Positions 44,202 through 53,445 of a stretch of 64,000 nt of DNA are shown here, one piece after another. The DNA is from PALSA-1296 sp037143335. Its GTDB lineage: Bacteria > Bacteroidota > Ignavibacteria > Palsa-1295. The notes under the pieces are model-generated. The model had not been told where the DNA came from and ran no database searches. It was given only the letters and a program-made list of their open reading frames with translations. Where the stretch lies: assembly GCA_037143335.1 (NCBI GenBank), contig JBAWZA010000005.1, forward strand, positions 1-64,000, given 5' to 3'. Made by a program: the position numbers and the translations under genes. The first letter of the stretch is position 1. Each line of letters begins with the position of its first letter.

Positions 44202-46002
44202 AATTCAATGCTCCCATGAGTATTGACATATCAGTAGGCGCAACCCCCGGTAATCTGGATGCCTGACCGATGGTTTCTGGTCTGACTTTCTCAAAAATCT
44301 GCCGAGCTTCTGTGCTTAGTGCCATCAGATTAGCAAATGCGAAGCTCTTGGGGATTAGCTTATTCTCACTTGCTTTCATCCTCTGAATTTGGTTGAGGTG
44401 TTGCTTGATGTACCCTTCGTATTTGACTTCGGTATTCACCAGCTCTATCAAGTCCTTATCTACTGCACCCTCCTTCAGAAAATGCTCAATTCCTTTTGAT
44501 TGGCTAACCATTACCGATCTCACTGATTGCCTTACTGTCGGATTTTGTGAAACCTCTACCTTCTCAGAGTCTGTCCATCGCAATAATCCATCGAGCTTCG
44601 ATTTCTTGGATTTATATGACTGGTAAACAGAGTCAGGGATAAGTCCAAATTGTTTTGCCTTCTCTGATAATCGCATGTCGGCGTTATCTTGCCTAAGTAT
44701 CAGCCGGTATTCTGCGCTTGAAGTAAAAAGGCGGTAAGGCTCTTCTTGTACCTTATTAATTAGATCATCAATCAAGACTCCAATGTATGCTTCATCCCTC
44801 CCCAATTTGAATTCAGGCTTGCCTAATATCTTGGCGGAGGCATTCACCCCTGCAACCAATCCCTGCGCCCCTGCTTCTTCATATCCGGATGTTCCATTCA
44901 CTTGGCCAGCGAAATAGAGACCCTCAACAAACTTGCTCTCGAGAGTATGGTATAGCTGGAAAGCAGGGAAGTAGTCGTACTCCACTGCATACCCCGGTCG
45001 TATCATCTCCACATTCTCTAACCCTGGGATACTCTTTAATGCCTTGAGCTGAACATCGGCGGGTAGGCTGGTCGAGAATCCATTCACATAAACAACGTCT
45101 CCGTCATTCTCTTCCGGCTCGAGGAAAATATGATGTTGAGTCTTTTCAGGGAAGCGCGTGATCTTATCTTCTATAGACGGGCAGTACCGCGGACCCTTAC
45201 CTTGGATTCTTCCAGAGAACATTGGTGAGTCCTCAAATCCCTTTGCAAGCTCTGAGTGCGTTATCTCGGAAGTATATGTGATGTAACAACTGATAGAGTT
45301 CGTAGGCTCTACTATTGTACGGTTGGAAAATTTCGAAATATGTCCATCACCGGGCTGAGGTTCGACTTTAGTCAAGTCGATTGATTTCAACGATATTCGG
45401 GGCGGAGTGCCTGTCTTGAGTCTGAAGGTTTGAAGATTTAGTGCACCAGCCGGTTCTGTCTGTAACGAGGTTGGTACTTCGCCAAACCTGCCTCCAATTG
45501 TCTGGCTAAGACCAGTGTGCATCACACCGTTCAGAAATGTACCCGCAGAAATGATCACAGCTTTGGCGGAGAGTTTGCTGCCATTCGAGAGAACTACCCC
45601 TCTAATGGCTTTACCCTCGATCCAGATTTTCGAAACATTTGCCTCCACTATTATATCAGGATCCAATTCCCTCAATTTCCTTTGGGCGATGATTGGGTAC
45701 TGACTCCTTGATACTTGCGCACGAGGTGACCAAATAGCTGGTCCTTTGGATTTATTGAGCATCCGAAAATGCAGGGTACACTCGTCGGCGATTTCGCCCA
45801 TCAATCCACCGAGTGCATCAATCTCTTTGACTACTTGACCTTTTGCAGTACCACCAATAGCGGGGTTACATGACAATTCGCCAACTCGATCAGCTTTGAG
45901 AGAAAGTAGCCGTACCTTCAGACCCATGTGATGAGCCGCTGCCGCTGCTTCAATGCCGGCATGACCACCTCCTACAATGATAATATCTGCGAAGTGTTCC
46001 AC
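44200..46002 (-). CDS. mnmG: tRNA uridine-5-carboxymethylaminomethyl modification enzyme
   Basis: A 600-residue FAD protein that, with MnmE, modifies the wobble uridine of tRNAs. It has the FAD-binding GGGHAGIEAA (11-20), SCNPAIGGTAKGQVVKEIDALGG near 44-66, and the later GYEEAGAQGLVAGVNASAK. The start is a GTG (46000-46002) embedded in a parS palindrome; no ATG lies upstream in frame. The length is slightly below the usual 620-630. It follows mnmE by 45 bases on the same strand, and yidC lies further upstream, forming the classic origin-proximal cluster. Confidence 0.96.
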   Translation of the reverse strand: MEHFADIIIVGGGHAGIEAAAAAHHMGLKVRLLSLKADRVGELSCNPAIGGTAKGQVVKEIDALGGLMGEIADECTLHFRMLNKSKGPAIWSPRAQVSRSQYPIIAQRKLRELDPDIIVEANVSKIWIEGKAIRGVVLSNGSKLSAKAVIISAGTFLNGVMHTGLSQTIGGRFGEVPTSLQTEPAGALNLQTFRLKTGTPPRISLKSIDLTKVEPQPGDGHISKFSNRTIVEPTNSISCYITYTSEITHSELAKGFEDSPMFSGRIQGKGPRYCPSIEDKITRFPEKTQHHIFLEPEENDGDVVYVNGFSTSLPADVQLKALKSIPGLENVEMIRPGYAVEYDYFPAFQLYHTLESKFVEGLYFAGQVNGTSGYEEAGAQGLVAGVNASAKILGKPEFKLGRDEAYIGVLIDDLINKVQEEPYRLFTSSAEYRLILRQDNADMRLSEKAKQFGLIPDSVYQSYKSKKSKLDGLLRWTDSEKVEVSQNPTVRQSVRSVMVSQSKGIEHFLKEGAVDKDLIELVNTEVKYEGYIKQHLNQIQRMKASENKLIPKSFAFANLMALSTEARQIFEKVRPETIGQASRLPGVAPTDMSILMGALN

Positions 46003-46010
46003 GTGGAACG
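45995..46010. other. parS: parS-like ParB-binding site containing the mnmG start codon
   Basis: TGTTCCACGTGGAACG matches the consensus parS palindrome except for its last base. The GTG start codon of mnmG lies in the CACGTG core. Confidence 0.85.
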
Positions 46011-46047
46011 TCTTATGTTTAATTAATTTATATAAATAGAATAATAT

Positions 46048-47343
46048 CTATTTTCCTATGCACATTTTTAAGAATATGTGGTCTAAACTGTCTGAGTTGA
46101 TGTTAAAACCGATCAAGGATGCGATGATGTCCGTGGCTTTTCTCAAATCTTCCGCCAGGAGTGTGATATCATCAAACTCGATAATCGAATCGAGAAGAGT
46201 TAACACTTCCCGAGCGAGGCTTCGTTCGGATTCTGAGATTGAATAACTGGAGTTCTGCGAATCAAAGTCACGGAGGTACTTCGTAATGAAGGCGATAAGA
46301 TCTGCAATTCCATTCCCATTTTTCGCAGAAACGGATAGCGGTAAATCACAATCATCAAGGTCGGATTTATTATGAACAATAATTTCGCCAGTAGTGGAAA
46401 TAAGGTTTCGATTATCCGGTGATGAAATTCTCAATTTCATATCAGAGTCATCCGCAGCAGCTCTGCCGAGTGCAATCCCAATAGATTCAATGGTCTCGGC
46501 TCCATCACGTAAACCAGCAGTGTCAATGAGTTTCACGCGGAAACCAGAAATGGTTATGAAAGCTTCCACGTAGTCACGAGTAGTGCCGGGGGTTTCATTG
46601 ACTATGCTTCGTTCGTAATGAAGTAGGGTGTTGAAGAGACTACTCTTACCGACATTCGGTGCACCGATTAACGAAATAGAAAAAAATCCCTTATTCATCT
46701 GTCGACCCGCAGCTTCAGCAAGGAGTGTCTCTAAGGCTTGTCTCGCCAATTGCACTTGCAATTCCAGACCTTCGAGTTCAATTTGATCAGACTCACCAAA
46801 ATCAATTTGGGCATTGACTTGAGCGAGTAATGCTATGAGTGATTGATAAATATTTTTCAATCGCTCAAATTTTTTCTGAACAAAATACTCGACGTTCGTC
46901 AGTTGATGTTCGCTCGAAGCATCAATCTTCATCGAAAGTAATTCCAGATCAGCAAGCGAAATTTTACCATGAATAAAAGCACGGCGCGAAAACTCTCCAG
47001 GCTCTGCTGGGCGCGCTCCTGCGGCTATGAGGCTTCTTTCGGCGAGTTGCGAAATAGGCACGGAACCATGCGTATGAATCTCGACGAGGTCTTCGCCAGT
47101 ATAGGAATATGGTGCACGAAAGACTCCGACGATGACATCATCAATTGTATTCCCATCTGCGTCAATCAAATTCGTATAGAGCGTCGTGCCACCACGAGCA
47201 AGGAATATTTTTTCGGGATGAGCGAGTGTGCGAGACGCAACACGAATCGCATCATTGCCAGTAATGCGAATTACGGAAATAGCGCTTTTGCCGACAGGTG
47301 TGCTAAGCGCACAAATGGTATCGTGGAGTCGTTCGAGCAACAT
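46048..47343 (-). CDS. mnmE: tRNA modification GTPase MnmE
   Basis: A 431-residue GTPase acting with MnmG in tRNA wobble modification. It has an N-terminal folate-binding domain (DTICALSTPVGKSAISVIRI), a G domain with G1 GAPNVGKS at about 226-233, G3 LIDTAGLRDG and G4 VHNKSDL, and the C-terminal catalytic cysteine motif CIGK, the last four residues. It is slightly shorter than the usual 450 residues. The gene order yidC-mnmE-mnmG is the conserved origin-near arrangement. Confidence 0.96.
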   Translation of the reverse strand: MLLERLHDTICALSTPVGKSAISVIRITGNDAIRVASRTLAHPEKIFLARGGTTLYTNLIDADGNTIDDVIVGVFRAPYSYTGEDLVEIHTHGSVPISQLAERSLIAAGARPAEPGEFSRRAFIHGKISLADLELLSMKIDASSEHQLTNVEYFVQKKFERLKNIYQSLIALLAQVNAQIDFGESDQIELEGLELQVQLARQALETLLAEAAGRQMNKGFFSISLIGAPNVGKSSLFNTLLHYERSIVNETPGTTRDYVEAFITISGFRVKLIDTAGLRDGAETIESIGIALGRAAADDSDMKLRISSPDNRNLISTTGEIIVHNKSDLDDCDLPLSVSAKNGNGIADLIAFITKYLRDFDSQNSSYSISESERSLAREVLTLLDSIIEFDDITLLAEDLRKATDIIASLIGFNINSDSLDHIFLKMCIGK

Positions 47344-47460
47344 GAGAAGCTACAACGAATTCATTCGCTGTAAAAATTCGCTTGTCTTGGTTTAGCACGT
47401 GAGGGAGTATAATCCAACACACGCCATCGCAAGGTCGGCTTGGGAGACCCTAGCACTAAT

Positions 47461-49299
47461 TTATTTTTTCTTTTTCTTCGCTGGAAGCTGTCCACCTGCG
47501 CCGGCTTGACGAGTTTGGCGTGCATTCTTTTCGAGATCCTGCATTCGCGCCAAGAATCCTTTCTTGGTGCTTGCGGTTGCCTTCATTTGTTCGAGATCAA
47601 GCGGTGGAAGGAATCGCTTGTTATAGTATTGCTGTGCAATTCCAAAAATGTTGAACATGAAATAATACAATGCCACACCTGACGGAAGATTATTAAAAAG
47701 AAATGTCATCATAATCGGCATGATATACGCCATCGTCTTTTGTCGCGGATCAGTTGTAGTGAGTGAGGATTGAATCACCATTGTCACGCCCATCAGGAGC
47801 GTCAGGCCGGAGAGTTGATTGCCAAGAATCGGAATGCTTGTACCAAACTTAAACAATCCATCAGGCAATGACAAATCCTGAATCCATGAGAAGAACGGAG
47901 CCTGACGAAGCTCGATCACATTCCGGAGCACTGCATAGAGCGCAAAAAGAATTGGCATCTGCAACAACAATGGCAGACATCCGCCAGCTGGATTCACTCC
48001 GTATGTGCGATAGAGCTTGAAGGTTTCTTCTTGTTGTTTTTTCTGATCGTCTTTGTACTCTTCCTTCAGCTCGGTAATTTTCGGCGCCAAGGCTTGCATC
48101 TTGCGCATGGAATTCATCTGTCCTTTCGAGAAAGGATAGGTGATTAGCTTGATGAGGATCGAAAAGACAATGATTACAAGTCCCCAATTAAAAATAAACG
48201 AATGCAGCATCATAAAGAGCGGCATCATCAAGTAGGTACTGATGGGGCGGACTAATAATGACCAGCCAAAATCCATCGTTTTGTCAAGTCCCGGCTGCAT
48301 GTTCGAAAGACGCTTATACTCTAAGGGTCCGAGATACATTTTTGCCGATAGATTATCATTGCCAACTTGTCCAATCGGAATAGCGACTGAAAGCTGGTAG
48401 CTTTCCTTCCGACCTGCATCAGGCGCGGTCACTGCTGTACCTGAAATATCCGTACCAACTGGTCGTGGCGAAATCGGGATCATTGCCTGAAGAAAGTACT
48501 GAGTTCGTGCGGCAACAAAATCGGGATCGCCATTAAACGATTTATGTACAGGCTCGCCAATCTTCGAAGCATCTACTTCTTCCGTACCCGACTTCATACC
48601 AGCAAACGCTCTGGCAGTAAGGGATTCATCGTTGCTATGTGCCTCGGTATAGTTAAGTGCATTGTCAACAACGAGAGCGTATTTATAGCCCGAGATTCTA
48701 TTTTGCAAGCCATGCATTTTGTACTCTACTCCGACAAGATACTCGTCTGCATAGAAGTGAAATATCTTTTCGATCGAAGCAGAGGAATCAATCTTGCAAA
48801 CTAATGAGATGGTAAGTGAATCACCAGCCTTCAAGACATGAAGCGAAGAATCCGTTAGAATAAAGGTGAGATCGCGCGTATTAACAACTTTCCCGTCCGC
48901 AGCGACGAAGCGGAGATTAATATCACCTGATTTTCCGCTTTGACTCTGGTCAATAAGCTCAAGGGGCATTTTTTGAAATGTCTTGTAACTCTTGAGAACC
49001 CAGCTTGAGATATTCCCGCCATGACTTGAGACTACGCCTGCTGCAAGTGGCGTCTCGATTTGCACAAAATGATTTACCACAGTTGAATCCGGTTTGAAGA
49101 GACCAGAAGTACTGCCCACTCGGTCAATAGTAGTAGCCATCGGAGCAGTAGCAGCTGCTTTAGCTGTATCTGTTTGTGTCGCAACCGGAGCAGTTTTCGG
49201 TGGCTGAGGTTTTTGTTTTGGCTGATTGAGTATCAACCATCCAAAAACGATGGCGATAATAAGAGCGATACCAATGGTTGTCGTGCGCGAGGAATTCAT
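47461..49299 (-). CDS. yidC: Membrane protein insertase YidC
   Basis: A 612-residue inner-membrane insertase. ATG 49299 was preferred because it begins with the usual N-terminal helix (TTTIGIALIIAIVFGWLIL); the open frame extends 16 codons further. A periplasmic P1 domain follows, then the conserved C-terminal membrane core with FSKGQMNSMRKMQALAPKI, QQEETFKLYRTYGVNPAGGCLP and LNNLPSGVALYYFMFNIFG, in pieces. The end is Lys-rich (KKKKK). It is followed by mnmE. The rpmH-rnpA-yidD genes usually found upstream are absent; uppP is divergent instead. Confidence 0.95.
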   Translation of the reverse strand: MNSSRTTTIGIALIIAIVFGWLILNQPKQKPQPPKTAPVATQTDTAKAAATAPMATTIDRVGSTSGLFKPDSTVVNHFVQIETPLAAGVVSSHGGNISSWVLKSYKTFQKMPLELIDQSQSGKSGDINLRFVAADGKVVNTRDLTFILTDSSLHVLKAGDSLTISLVCKIDSSASIEKIFHFYADEYLVGVEYKMHGLQNRISGYKYALVVDNALNYTEAHSNDESLTARAFAGMKSGTEEVDASKIGEPVHKSFNGDPDFVAARTQYFLQAMIPISPRPVGTDISGTAVTAPDAGRKESYQLSVAIPIGQVGNDNLSAKMYLGPLEYKRLSNMQPGLDKTMDFGWSLLVRPISTYLMMPLFMMLHSFIFNWGLVIIVFSILIKLITYPFSKGQMNSMRKMQALAPKITELKEEYKDDQKKQQEETFKLYRTYGVNPAGGCLPLLLQMPILFALYAVLRNVIELRQAPFFSWIQDLSLPDGLFKFGTSIPILGNQLSGLTLLMGVTMVIQSSLTTTDPRQKTMAYIMPIMMTFLFNNLPSGVALYYFMFNIFGIAQQYYNKRFLPPLDLEQMKATASTKKGFLARMQDLEKNARQTRQAGAGGQLPAKKKKK

Positions 49300-49431
49300 G
49301 AGAGTTATGGGTTCTTTCCTGAGAGAGAAAAAAATAGCACGGTACAAACGCCGAAGTCATAGAGAAGGTTTAGCCGCAGCGCATTCTCCTCGCTAGCCTC
49401 CCCAAAAAAGGATAGCATACGAATCCCCACC

Positions 49432-49463
49432 AGTGGGACGTCCGCCGCCGCGGACGTCCCACT
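49432..49463. repeat. Dispersed palindromic repeat, family A, copy 3 (short perfect hairpin)
   Basis: A 14-base perfect inverted repeat with a 4-base centre, ending in GTCCCACT. Confidence 0.8.
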
Positions 49464-49468
49464 AAAAG

Positions 49469-49499
49469 CTAAAGACTAAAAACTGACGACTAACGACTC
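49469..49499. repeat. CTAAAGACTAAAAACTGACG repeat, family E
   Basis: Inverted relative of 10406-10436 (GAGTCGTTAGTCTTTAGTTG), so another short dispersed repeat. Confidence 0.5.
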
Positions 49500-49525
49500 C
49501 TGCTCCTACTGGCTACTAAAGTCCG

Positions 49526-49533
49526 TATGTTTG
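49526..49533 (+). promoter_or_regulatory. TATGTTTG promoter box of uppP
   Basis: Matches TAnnTTTG and ends 24 bases before ATG 49558. Confidence 0.5.
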
Positions 49534-49557
49534 TACCTTAAACTTACACGCATACTC

Positions 49558-50391
49558 ATGGTATTACCACTTTGGTTACTCGCGATCATTCAAGGAATTG
49601 TTGAAGGACTGACGGAATTCATTCCTGTTTCCTCGACAGGACATCTCATCATCGTTGATCATTTTCTGAAATTCAAGGAAGCTCTCGGAAGTGCTGAAAA
49701 GGCAGAGCTATTCGAAGTTGTGATTCAACTCGGAGCCGTGATTGCGATTGGATTTATTTATCGGCGCGATCTTTTCTCTGCATTGCAAGCAACGGATGTG
49801 AATATCAGTCGCGGTGGCAAATTGCGTACGCATCTTTTCATCGCCTTTCTGCCAGCTGCTGTTGTTGGACTCGCTCTGCATTCAACAATCACGAAATATC
49901 TTTGGTCGCCGCTCACCGTTTCAATCAGCTTGATTATCGGCGGAATAATTATCGTTTATGTCGAGAGTTTTATCAGCGTCCATCGTCAGAAAACAGATCT
50001 CGGAGAGATGACATTGAAGGATGCGCTCATCGTTGGTTTATCACAAATACTCTCACTCATTCCCGGCGTCTCTCGTTCAGGATCAACAATCATCGGCGGT
50101 ATGGTTGGCGGTATGAAGCGATCGGCGGCAACGGAATTTAGTTTTTTACTGAGCTTCCCAATGATGCTCGCCGCAAGCGGATATGATCTCTATAAACACA
50201 AAGATGTGCTCAACTCCGATATGGTTTCGACATTGACGCTCGGATTTCTTGTCGCATTCATCACAGCACTAGTCGTTGTGCGGTGGTTACTCCGTTACGT
50301 GCGCTCGCATAACTTTATCAACTTCGGAATCTACCGAATCATTTTCGGCACAGTAGTCTTGATTTTCTGGCTGCAGGGAATGTTTAATTAA
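49558..50391 (+). CDS. uppP: Undecaprenyl-diphosphate phosphatase (UppP/BacA)
   Basis: A 277-residue integral-membrane enzyme that recycles the polyprenyl carrier lipid of cell-wall synthesis. ATG 49558 gives the classic family N-terminus AIIQGIVEGLTEFIPVSSTGH, which holds the catalytic glutamate and serine/histidine motifs; the TTG start nine codons upstream is not needed. The second motif, GLSQILSLIPGVSRSGSTI, is also intact. About eight membrane helices. It is divergent from yidC. Confidence 0.95.
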   Translation: MVLPLWLLAIIQGIVEGLTEFIPVSSTGHLIIVDHFLKFKEALGSAEKAELFEVVIQLGAVIAIGFIYRRDLFSALQATDVNISRGGKLRTHLFIAFLPAAVVGLALHSTITKYLWSPLTVSISLIIGGIIIVYVESFISVHRQKTDLGEMTLKDALIVGLSQILSLIPGVSRSGSTIIGGMVGGMKRSAATEFSFLLSFPMMLAASGYDLYKHKDVLNSDMVSTLTLGFLVAFITALVVVRWLLRYVRSHNFINFGIYRIIFGTVVLIFWLQGMFN

Positions 50392-50393
50392 AT

Positions 50394-52070
50394 TCAGCGT
50401 AGGACGATCAGTTTATTCAACTGTCCGCCAAGTTTAATAAAGTATGTGCCTTCGGCAAACGCCGAGGTATCGAGTCCAAACATTTCTACTCCCACTGGTA
50501 CCTGTTCACGGCGCAGTTCTACGCCTTTGAAATCCGTGACGATGAGTTGACGTTCGTCATCAATAGGGCTGAATGAAACCAACGTCGTCTTATTACAAGG
50601 GTTTGGGAACAAGCTTAATGACTGAGCTTCTGATTGGTTTCGCACCGCACCAACTTGCTCGACTTGAAAATTCGACATCATTCCCATATCTTCATGCTCA
50701 AGGTTGTGGCAATGGAGTAGGTAAATGCCAGTGTAGGTATCGAACCGTACGAGCACATTCACGGCATGTGATGCTTCCACTCGAATCACATCTTTCCATC
50801 CAGCTTCTGAGGGTTGAACGGGACTTACAACCTGAAACTGTGTGCCATGAACATGTATCGGGTGCGCCTCCTCGCTTGCATTCTGAAATGTCCATTGCTC
50901 GAGTGCGCCAAGCGGAACATGTTCATCAATCCGATTCACATCGTATGAATTGAAGTTGATGTATTGTGTACCATTGAATGCAAATAGTCGAGAGTTCTTA
51001 ACATCGACTTGGTGGTATGCTTCCATTGTCGAGAGCACGGCAGGCAAGGTTGTGAACCCTGACGAACCTGTCTTTGATACCTGTAGATCAAGAATATTGA
51101 ATGCTGAACCTTGCGCTAACGATGAGGTACCGGATGAGCCTGAGTAATCAAATTTTTCACTAACGATCTGAAGGGTACTCCCTTGCACTTCATTTCGTAG
51201 ATCAACGATAACATCAATTCGCTCAGCTGGTGAAAGAAGAACCGATGTTACGAGAGTCGGAGTTGGTAGTAATCCGCCATCATTGCCGATAAGCGTCATC
51301 GTTGTAGAGGGAAGGTTGCCTTTGAGAGCAAGCTTATACGTCCGTGCATTCGAGGCATTGATGATCCGAAATCTATACTGAGTTGGAGAGACATCGAGCA
51401 CCGCATCCGGCGTGCCATTGACGAGTATCGTATCTCCGAGCCAACCGCTTGGCATAGCTTGGTCACCTGGAGCATACGCTAATTGCTTCGATGAATCGAA
51501 TCGCTTGTCTTGAATCATCAGTGGGATGTCATACTCACCACTGGGTAACCCTACTGCTTTTTCCTCATCATCTTCAACGATAAAACATCCTGCCAAGCCC
51601 ATATAGGTTTGCTTGGCGGTATTCATATCGGTGTGCGAGTGGTAGAAGTATGTTCCTGCTCGTTGAATAATCGGAAAGCTTACATCGTACGAAGCTCCCG
51701 CAGCAATAGCATTCTTGGGATGTCCGTCCATCGCTGCCGGTGCGTGAAGCCCGTGCCAATGAATCACCGCAGGCTCGGTTAAATTATTGACAATCTTCGC
51801 GCTGAAGTTCTGCCCCTTCTGTAATTTTATCGTCGGACCTATGAACGAATTGTTCACCGAAATGACGTTTGTCTTTGTACCAGAATAAATATTGAAATCT
51901 GTTCGAGCGATTACCAAATCGCCAGATGTAAAAAAAGTGGGGATGCGGAGTTGGTTTGTGGCTAGTGGCACATCATGAGACGGCGATGCAAATAATTCAT
52001 TTGCACTCCGCGTAGCGCCAAGCACTACGGCAGTCTGCGAGATGCGCTTAAGGAATGTACGACGGTTCAT
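50394..52070 (-). CDS. Multicopper oxidase with Tat-like signal and T9SS sorting domain
   Basis: A 558-residue exported oxidase. The N-terminus NRRTFLKRISQTAVVLGATRS has a twin-arginine (RR) and a hydrophobic region, indicating Tat export of a folded copper protein. Copper motifs are HWHGLH, YHSHTD, HPIHVHGTQF and HCHNLEHEDMGMM. The C-terminus is a type A sorting domain (LSLFPNPCNKTTLVSF, and EGTYFIKLGG). It resembles CotA/CueO/SufI-type enzymes and is a paralogue of 12745-14436, which uses a Sec signal instead. Three bases separate it from the M42 peptidase stop, so they are probably one operon. Confidence 0.9.
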   Translation of the reverse strand: MNRRTFLKRISQTAVVLGATRSANELFASPSHDVPLATNQLRIPTFFTSGDLVIARTDFNIYSGTKTNVISVNNSFIGPTIKLQKGQNFSAKIVNNLTEPAVIHWHGLHAPAAMDGHPKNAIAAGASYDVSFPIIQRAGTYFYHSHTDMNTAKQTYMGLAGCFIVEDDEEKAVGLPSGEYDIPLMIQDKRFDSSKQLAYAPGDQAMPSGWLGDTILVNGTPDAVLDVSPTQYRFRIINASNARTYKLALKGNLPSTTMTLIGNDGGLLPTPTLVTSVLLSPAERIDVIVDLRNEVQGSTLQIVSEKFDYSGSSGTSSLAQGSAFNILDLQVSKTGSSGFTTLPAVLSTMEAYHQVDVKNSRLFAFNGTQYINFNSYDVNRIDEHVPLGALEQWTFQNASEEAHPIHVHGTQFQVVSPVQPSEAGWKDVIRVEASHAVNVLVRFDTYTGIYLLHCHNLEHEDMGMMSNFQVEQVGAVRNQSEAQSLSLFPNPCNKTTLVSFSPIDDERQLIVTDFKGVELRREQVPVGVEMFGLDTSAFAEGTYFIKLGGQLNKLIVLR

Positions 52071-52073
52071 TGA

Positions 52074-53150
52074 TTATACACCCGTTCTGAAATCCATTGT
52101 GCCATTTAAGGAGAGGATGAATTCAGTAAGTAAATTCACACAATGATCGAGGTCGTTCAAATCCAAGACTTCGCATGATGAATGCAAATATCTTGTAGCG
52201 GGACTTAGGACGCTAATCGGAATTCCTCCGCGCTGTTGGCTAATCGGGTCAGCATCGGTAGATGTAGCGCCGTTATCCACTTCGATCTGATAGGGGATAT
52301 TATTTTTCTTGGCAGTCGAGACGAATAAATCAGACATTTTCCTATTGTTCCGAATGCCACGGCTGATAACAGCTCCCTTCGAGACATCAACTTCACCCCA
52401 CAGTGCTTTTGAAATTCCTGGCGAGTCGGTAGATGGTGTGACATCAATTGCAACAGCGATTGTTGGATTGAGGGAGTAACCGGCTCTGCCTGCGCCCCAC
52501 ACACCTGTTTCTTCTTGAATCGAACTCACTCCGTAAACCGTTGCTTTCAACTCTGATTTACGTGCGGCAAGATTCTTGAGAACTTCGGCGACGATGTAAA
52601 TTCCAATACGATTATCAAAGCAACGCGCAGTCGCACGTGTATCGGTTAGGCGCTGATAGCCCTCACCGTAAATGATTACGTCGCCGATTCCGACCAACGA
52701 TTCCGCCTCAGCTTTATCCTTCGCACCAATATCAATCCAAATATCGGAGTATGTAATTTTCTTACCAGCATCATCCGCCGATGATTGGTGTGGTGCAGTT
52801 CTTCCGACAACTCCATGGACATGTGAGTTGGTCTTGGATGAAAGTATGCGGACTCTATGCGACGGCAAAATCGCAGGATCAACTCCGCCAACGCGTGATA
52901 CGTAAATAAATCCCTCGGCGTTCATGTAGCGAACAATCAGTCCAATCTCATCAGCATGACCGACAATAAGAATCGAAATATCTTCTGTGCCCTTAAGCGT
53001 TGCGATATTATTTCCGTGCGGATCAATAGTGATCTCTGGCACAATTGGTGATACAGCTGAGCGCCAAAGCTTTTGGACATTCTCCTCATAATTCGAAGGT
53101 CCAGGGCATTCGATGAGTTGTTGTAAAAATTGTTCTTGAGAGTTTGTCAT
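52074..53150 (-). CDS. M42-family aminopeptidase
   Basis: A 358-residue zinc/cobalt aminopeptidase of the M42 (PepA/glutamyl-aminopeptidase-like) family. Metal-binding residues sit in GHADEIGLIV (His65, Asp67), SSADDAGKK, FDNRIG and the later IQEETGVWGAG with the catalytic Glu pair; DVTPSTDSPG and YLHSSCEVLD provide the remaining ligands. No signal peptide, so cytoplasmic. It lies upstream of the Tat oxidase gene on the same strand with a 3-base gap. It would digest peptides from protein turnover. Confidence 0.9.
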   Translation of the reverse strand: MTNSQEQFLQQLIECPGPSNYEENVQKLWRSAVSPIVPEITIDPHGNNIATLKGTEDISILIVGHADEIGLIVRYMNAEGFIYVSRVGGVDPAILPSHRVRILSSKTNSHVHGVVGRTAPHQSSADDAGKKITYSDIWIDIGAKDKAEAESLVGIGDVIIYGEGYQRLTDTRATARCFDNRIGIYIVAEVLKNLAARKSELKATVYGVSSIQEETGVWGAGRAGYSLNPTIAVAIDVTPSTDSPGISKALWGEVDVSKGAVISRGIRNNRKMSDLFVSTAKKNNIPYQIEVDNGATSTDADPISQQRGGIPISVLSPATRYLHSSCEVLDLNDLDHCVNLLTEFILSLNGTMDFRTGV

Positions 53151-53224
53151 AATAGATAAATATTTTCTTGGGATTATGCCAACAGAAAATGGGAGATTAT
53201 GCTTCCCATCGCTGTTACGAGTTT

Positions 53225-53250
53225 ACGCAGGCTAAAGCCTGTGGCTACCA
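53225..53250. repeat. Palindromic repeat, family B, copy 1
   Basis: CGCAGGCT...AGCCTGTGG and GGCTACC pattern; partner at 60866-60895. Confidence 0.55.
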
Positions 53251-53266
53251 TATTTGTCCCAGCTTC

Positions 53267-53330
53267 AGTGGAACGTGGTCTCTTCGTCCTTTCGTCTTTT
53301 CGGGACGGAGTAGAAAGTCCATCCCACTAA
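53267..53330. repeat. Dispersed palindromic repeat, family A, copy 4
   Basis: Left arm AGTGGAACG, right arm GGACGG...TCCATCCCACTAA; weaker symmetry than the other copies. Confidence 0.6.
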
Positions 53331-53445
53331 CTCACACCTACCGACCTTAAAATCCCACCGTTTTAGCTTAACAATTTGGTAACAATTTCTTAATCATTTC
53401 TTTACCATTTGGTAATCATTCCATAACATTGCCCTCGTATTTTTG

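Larger units (their letters stand above)
49300..49557. other. Divergent intergenic region of yidC and uppP
   Basis: Contains the perfect palindrome AGTGGGACGTCCGC...GCGGACGTCCCACT (49432-49463, family A) and the GACTAACGACTC-type repeat (49469-49499). A TATGTTTG box lies at 49526-49533. No DnaA-box cluster was found here. Confidence 0.6.

Noticed and set aside
52270..52280. TTATCCACT as a DnaA box
   Set aside because: A single site inside the M42 coding sequence without a cluster.
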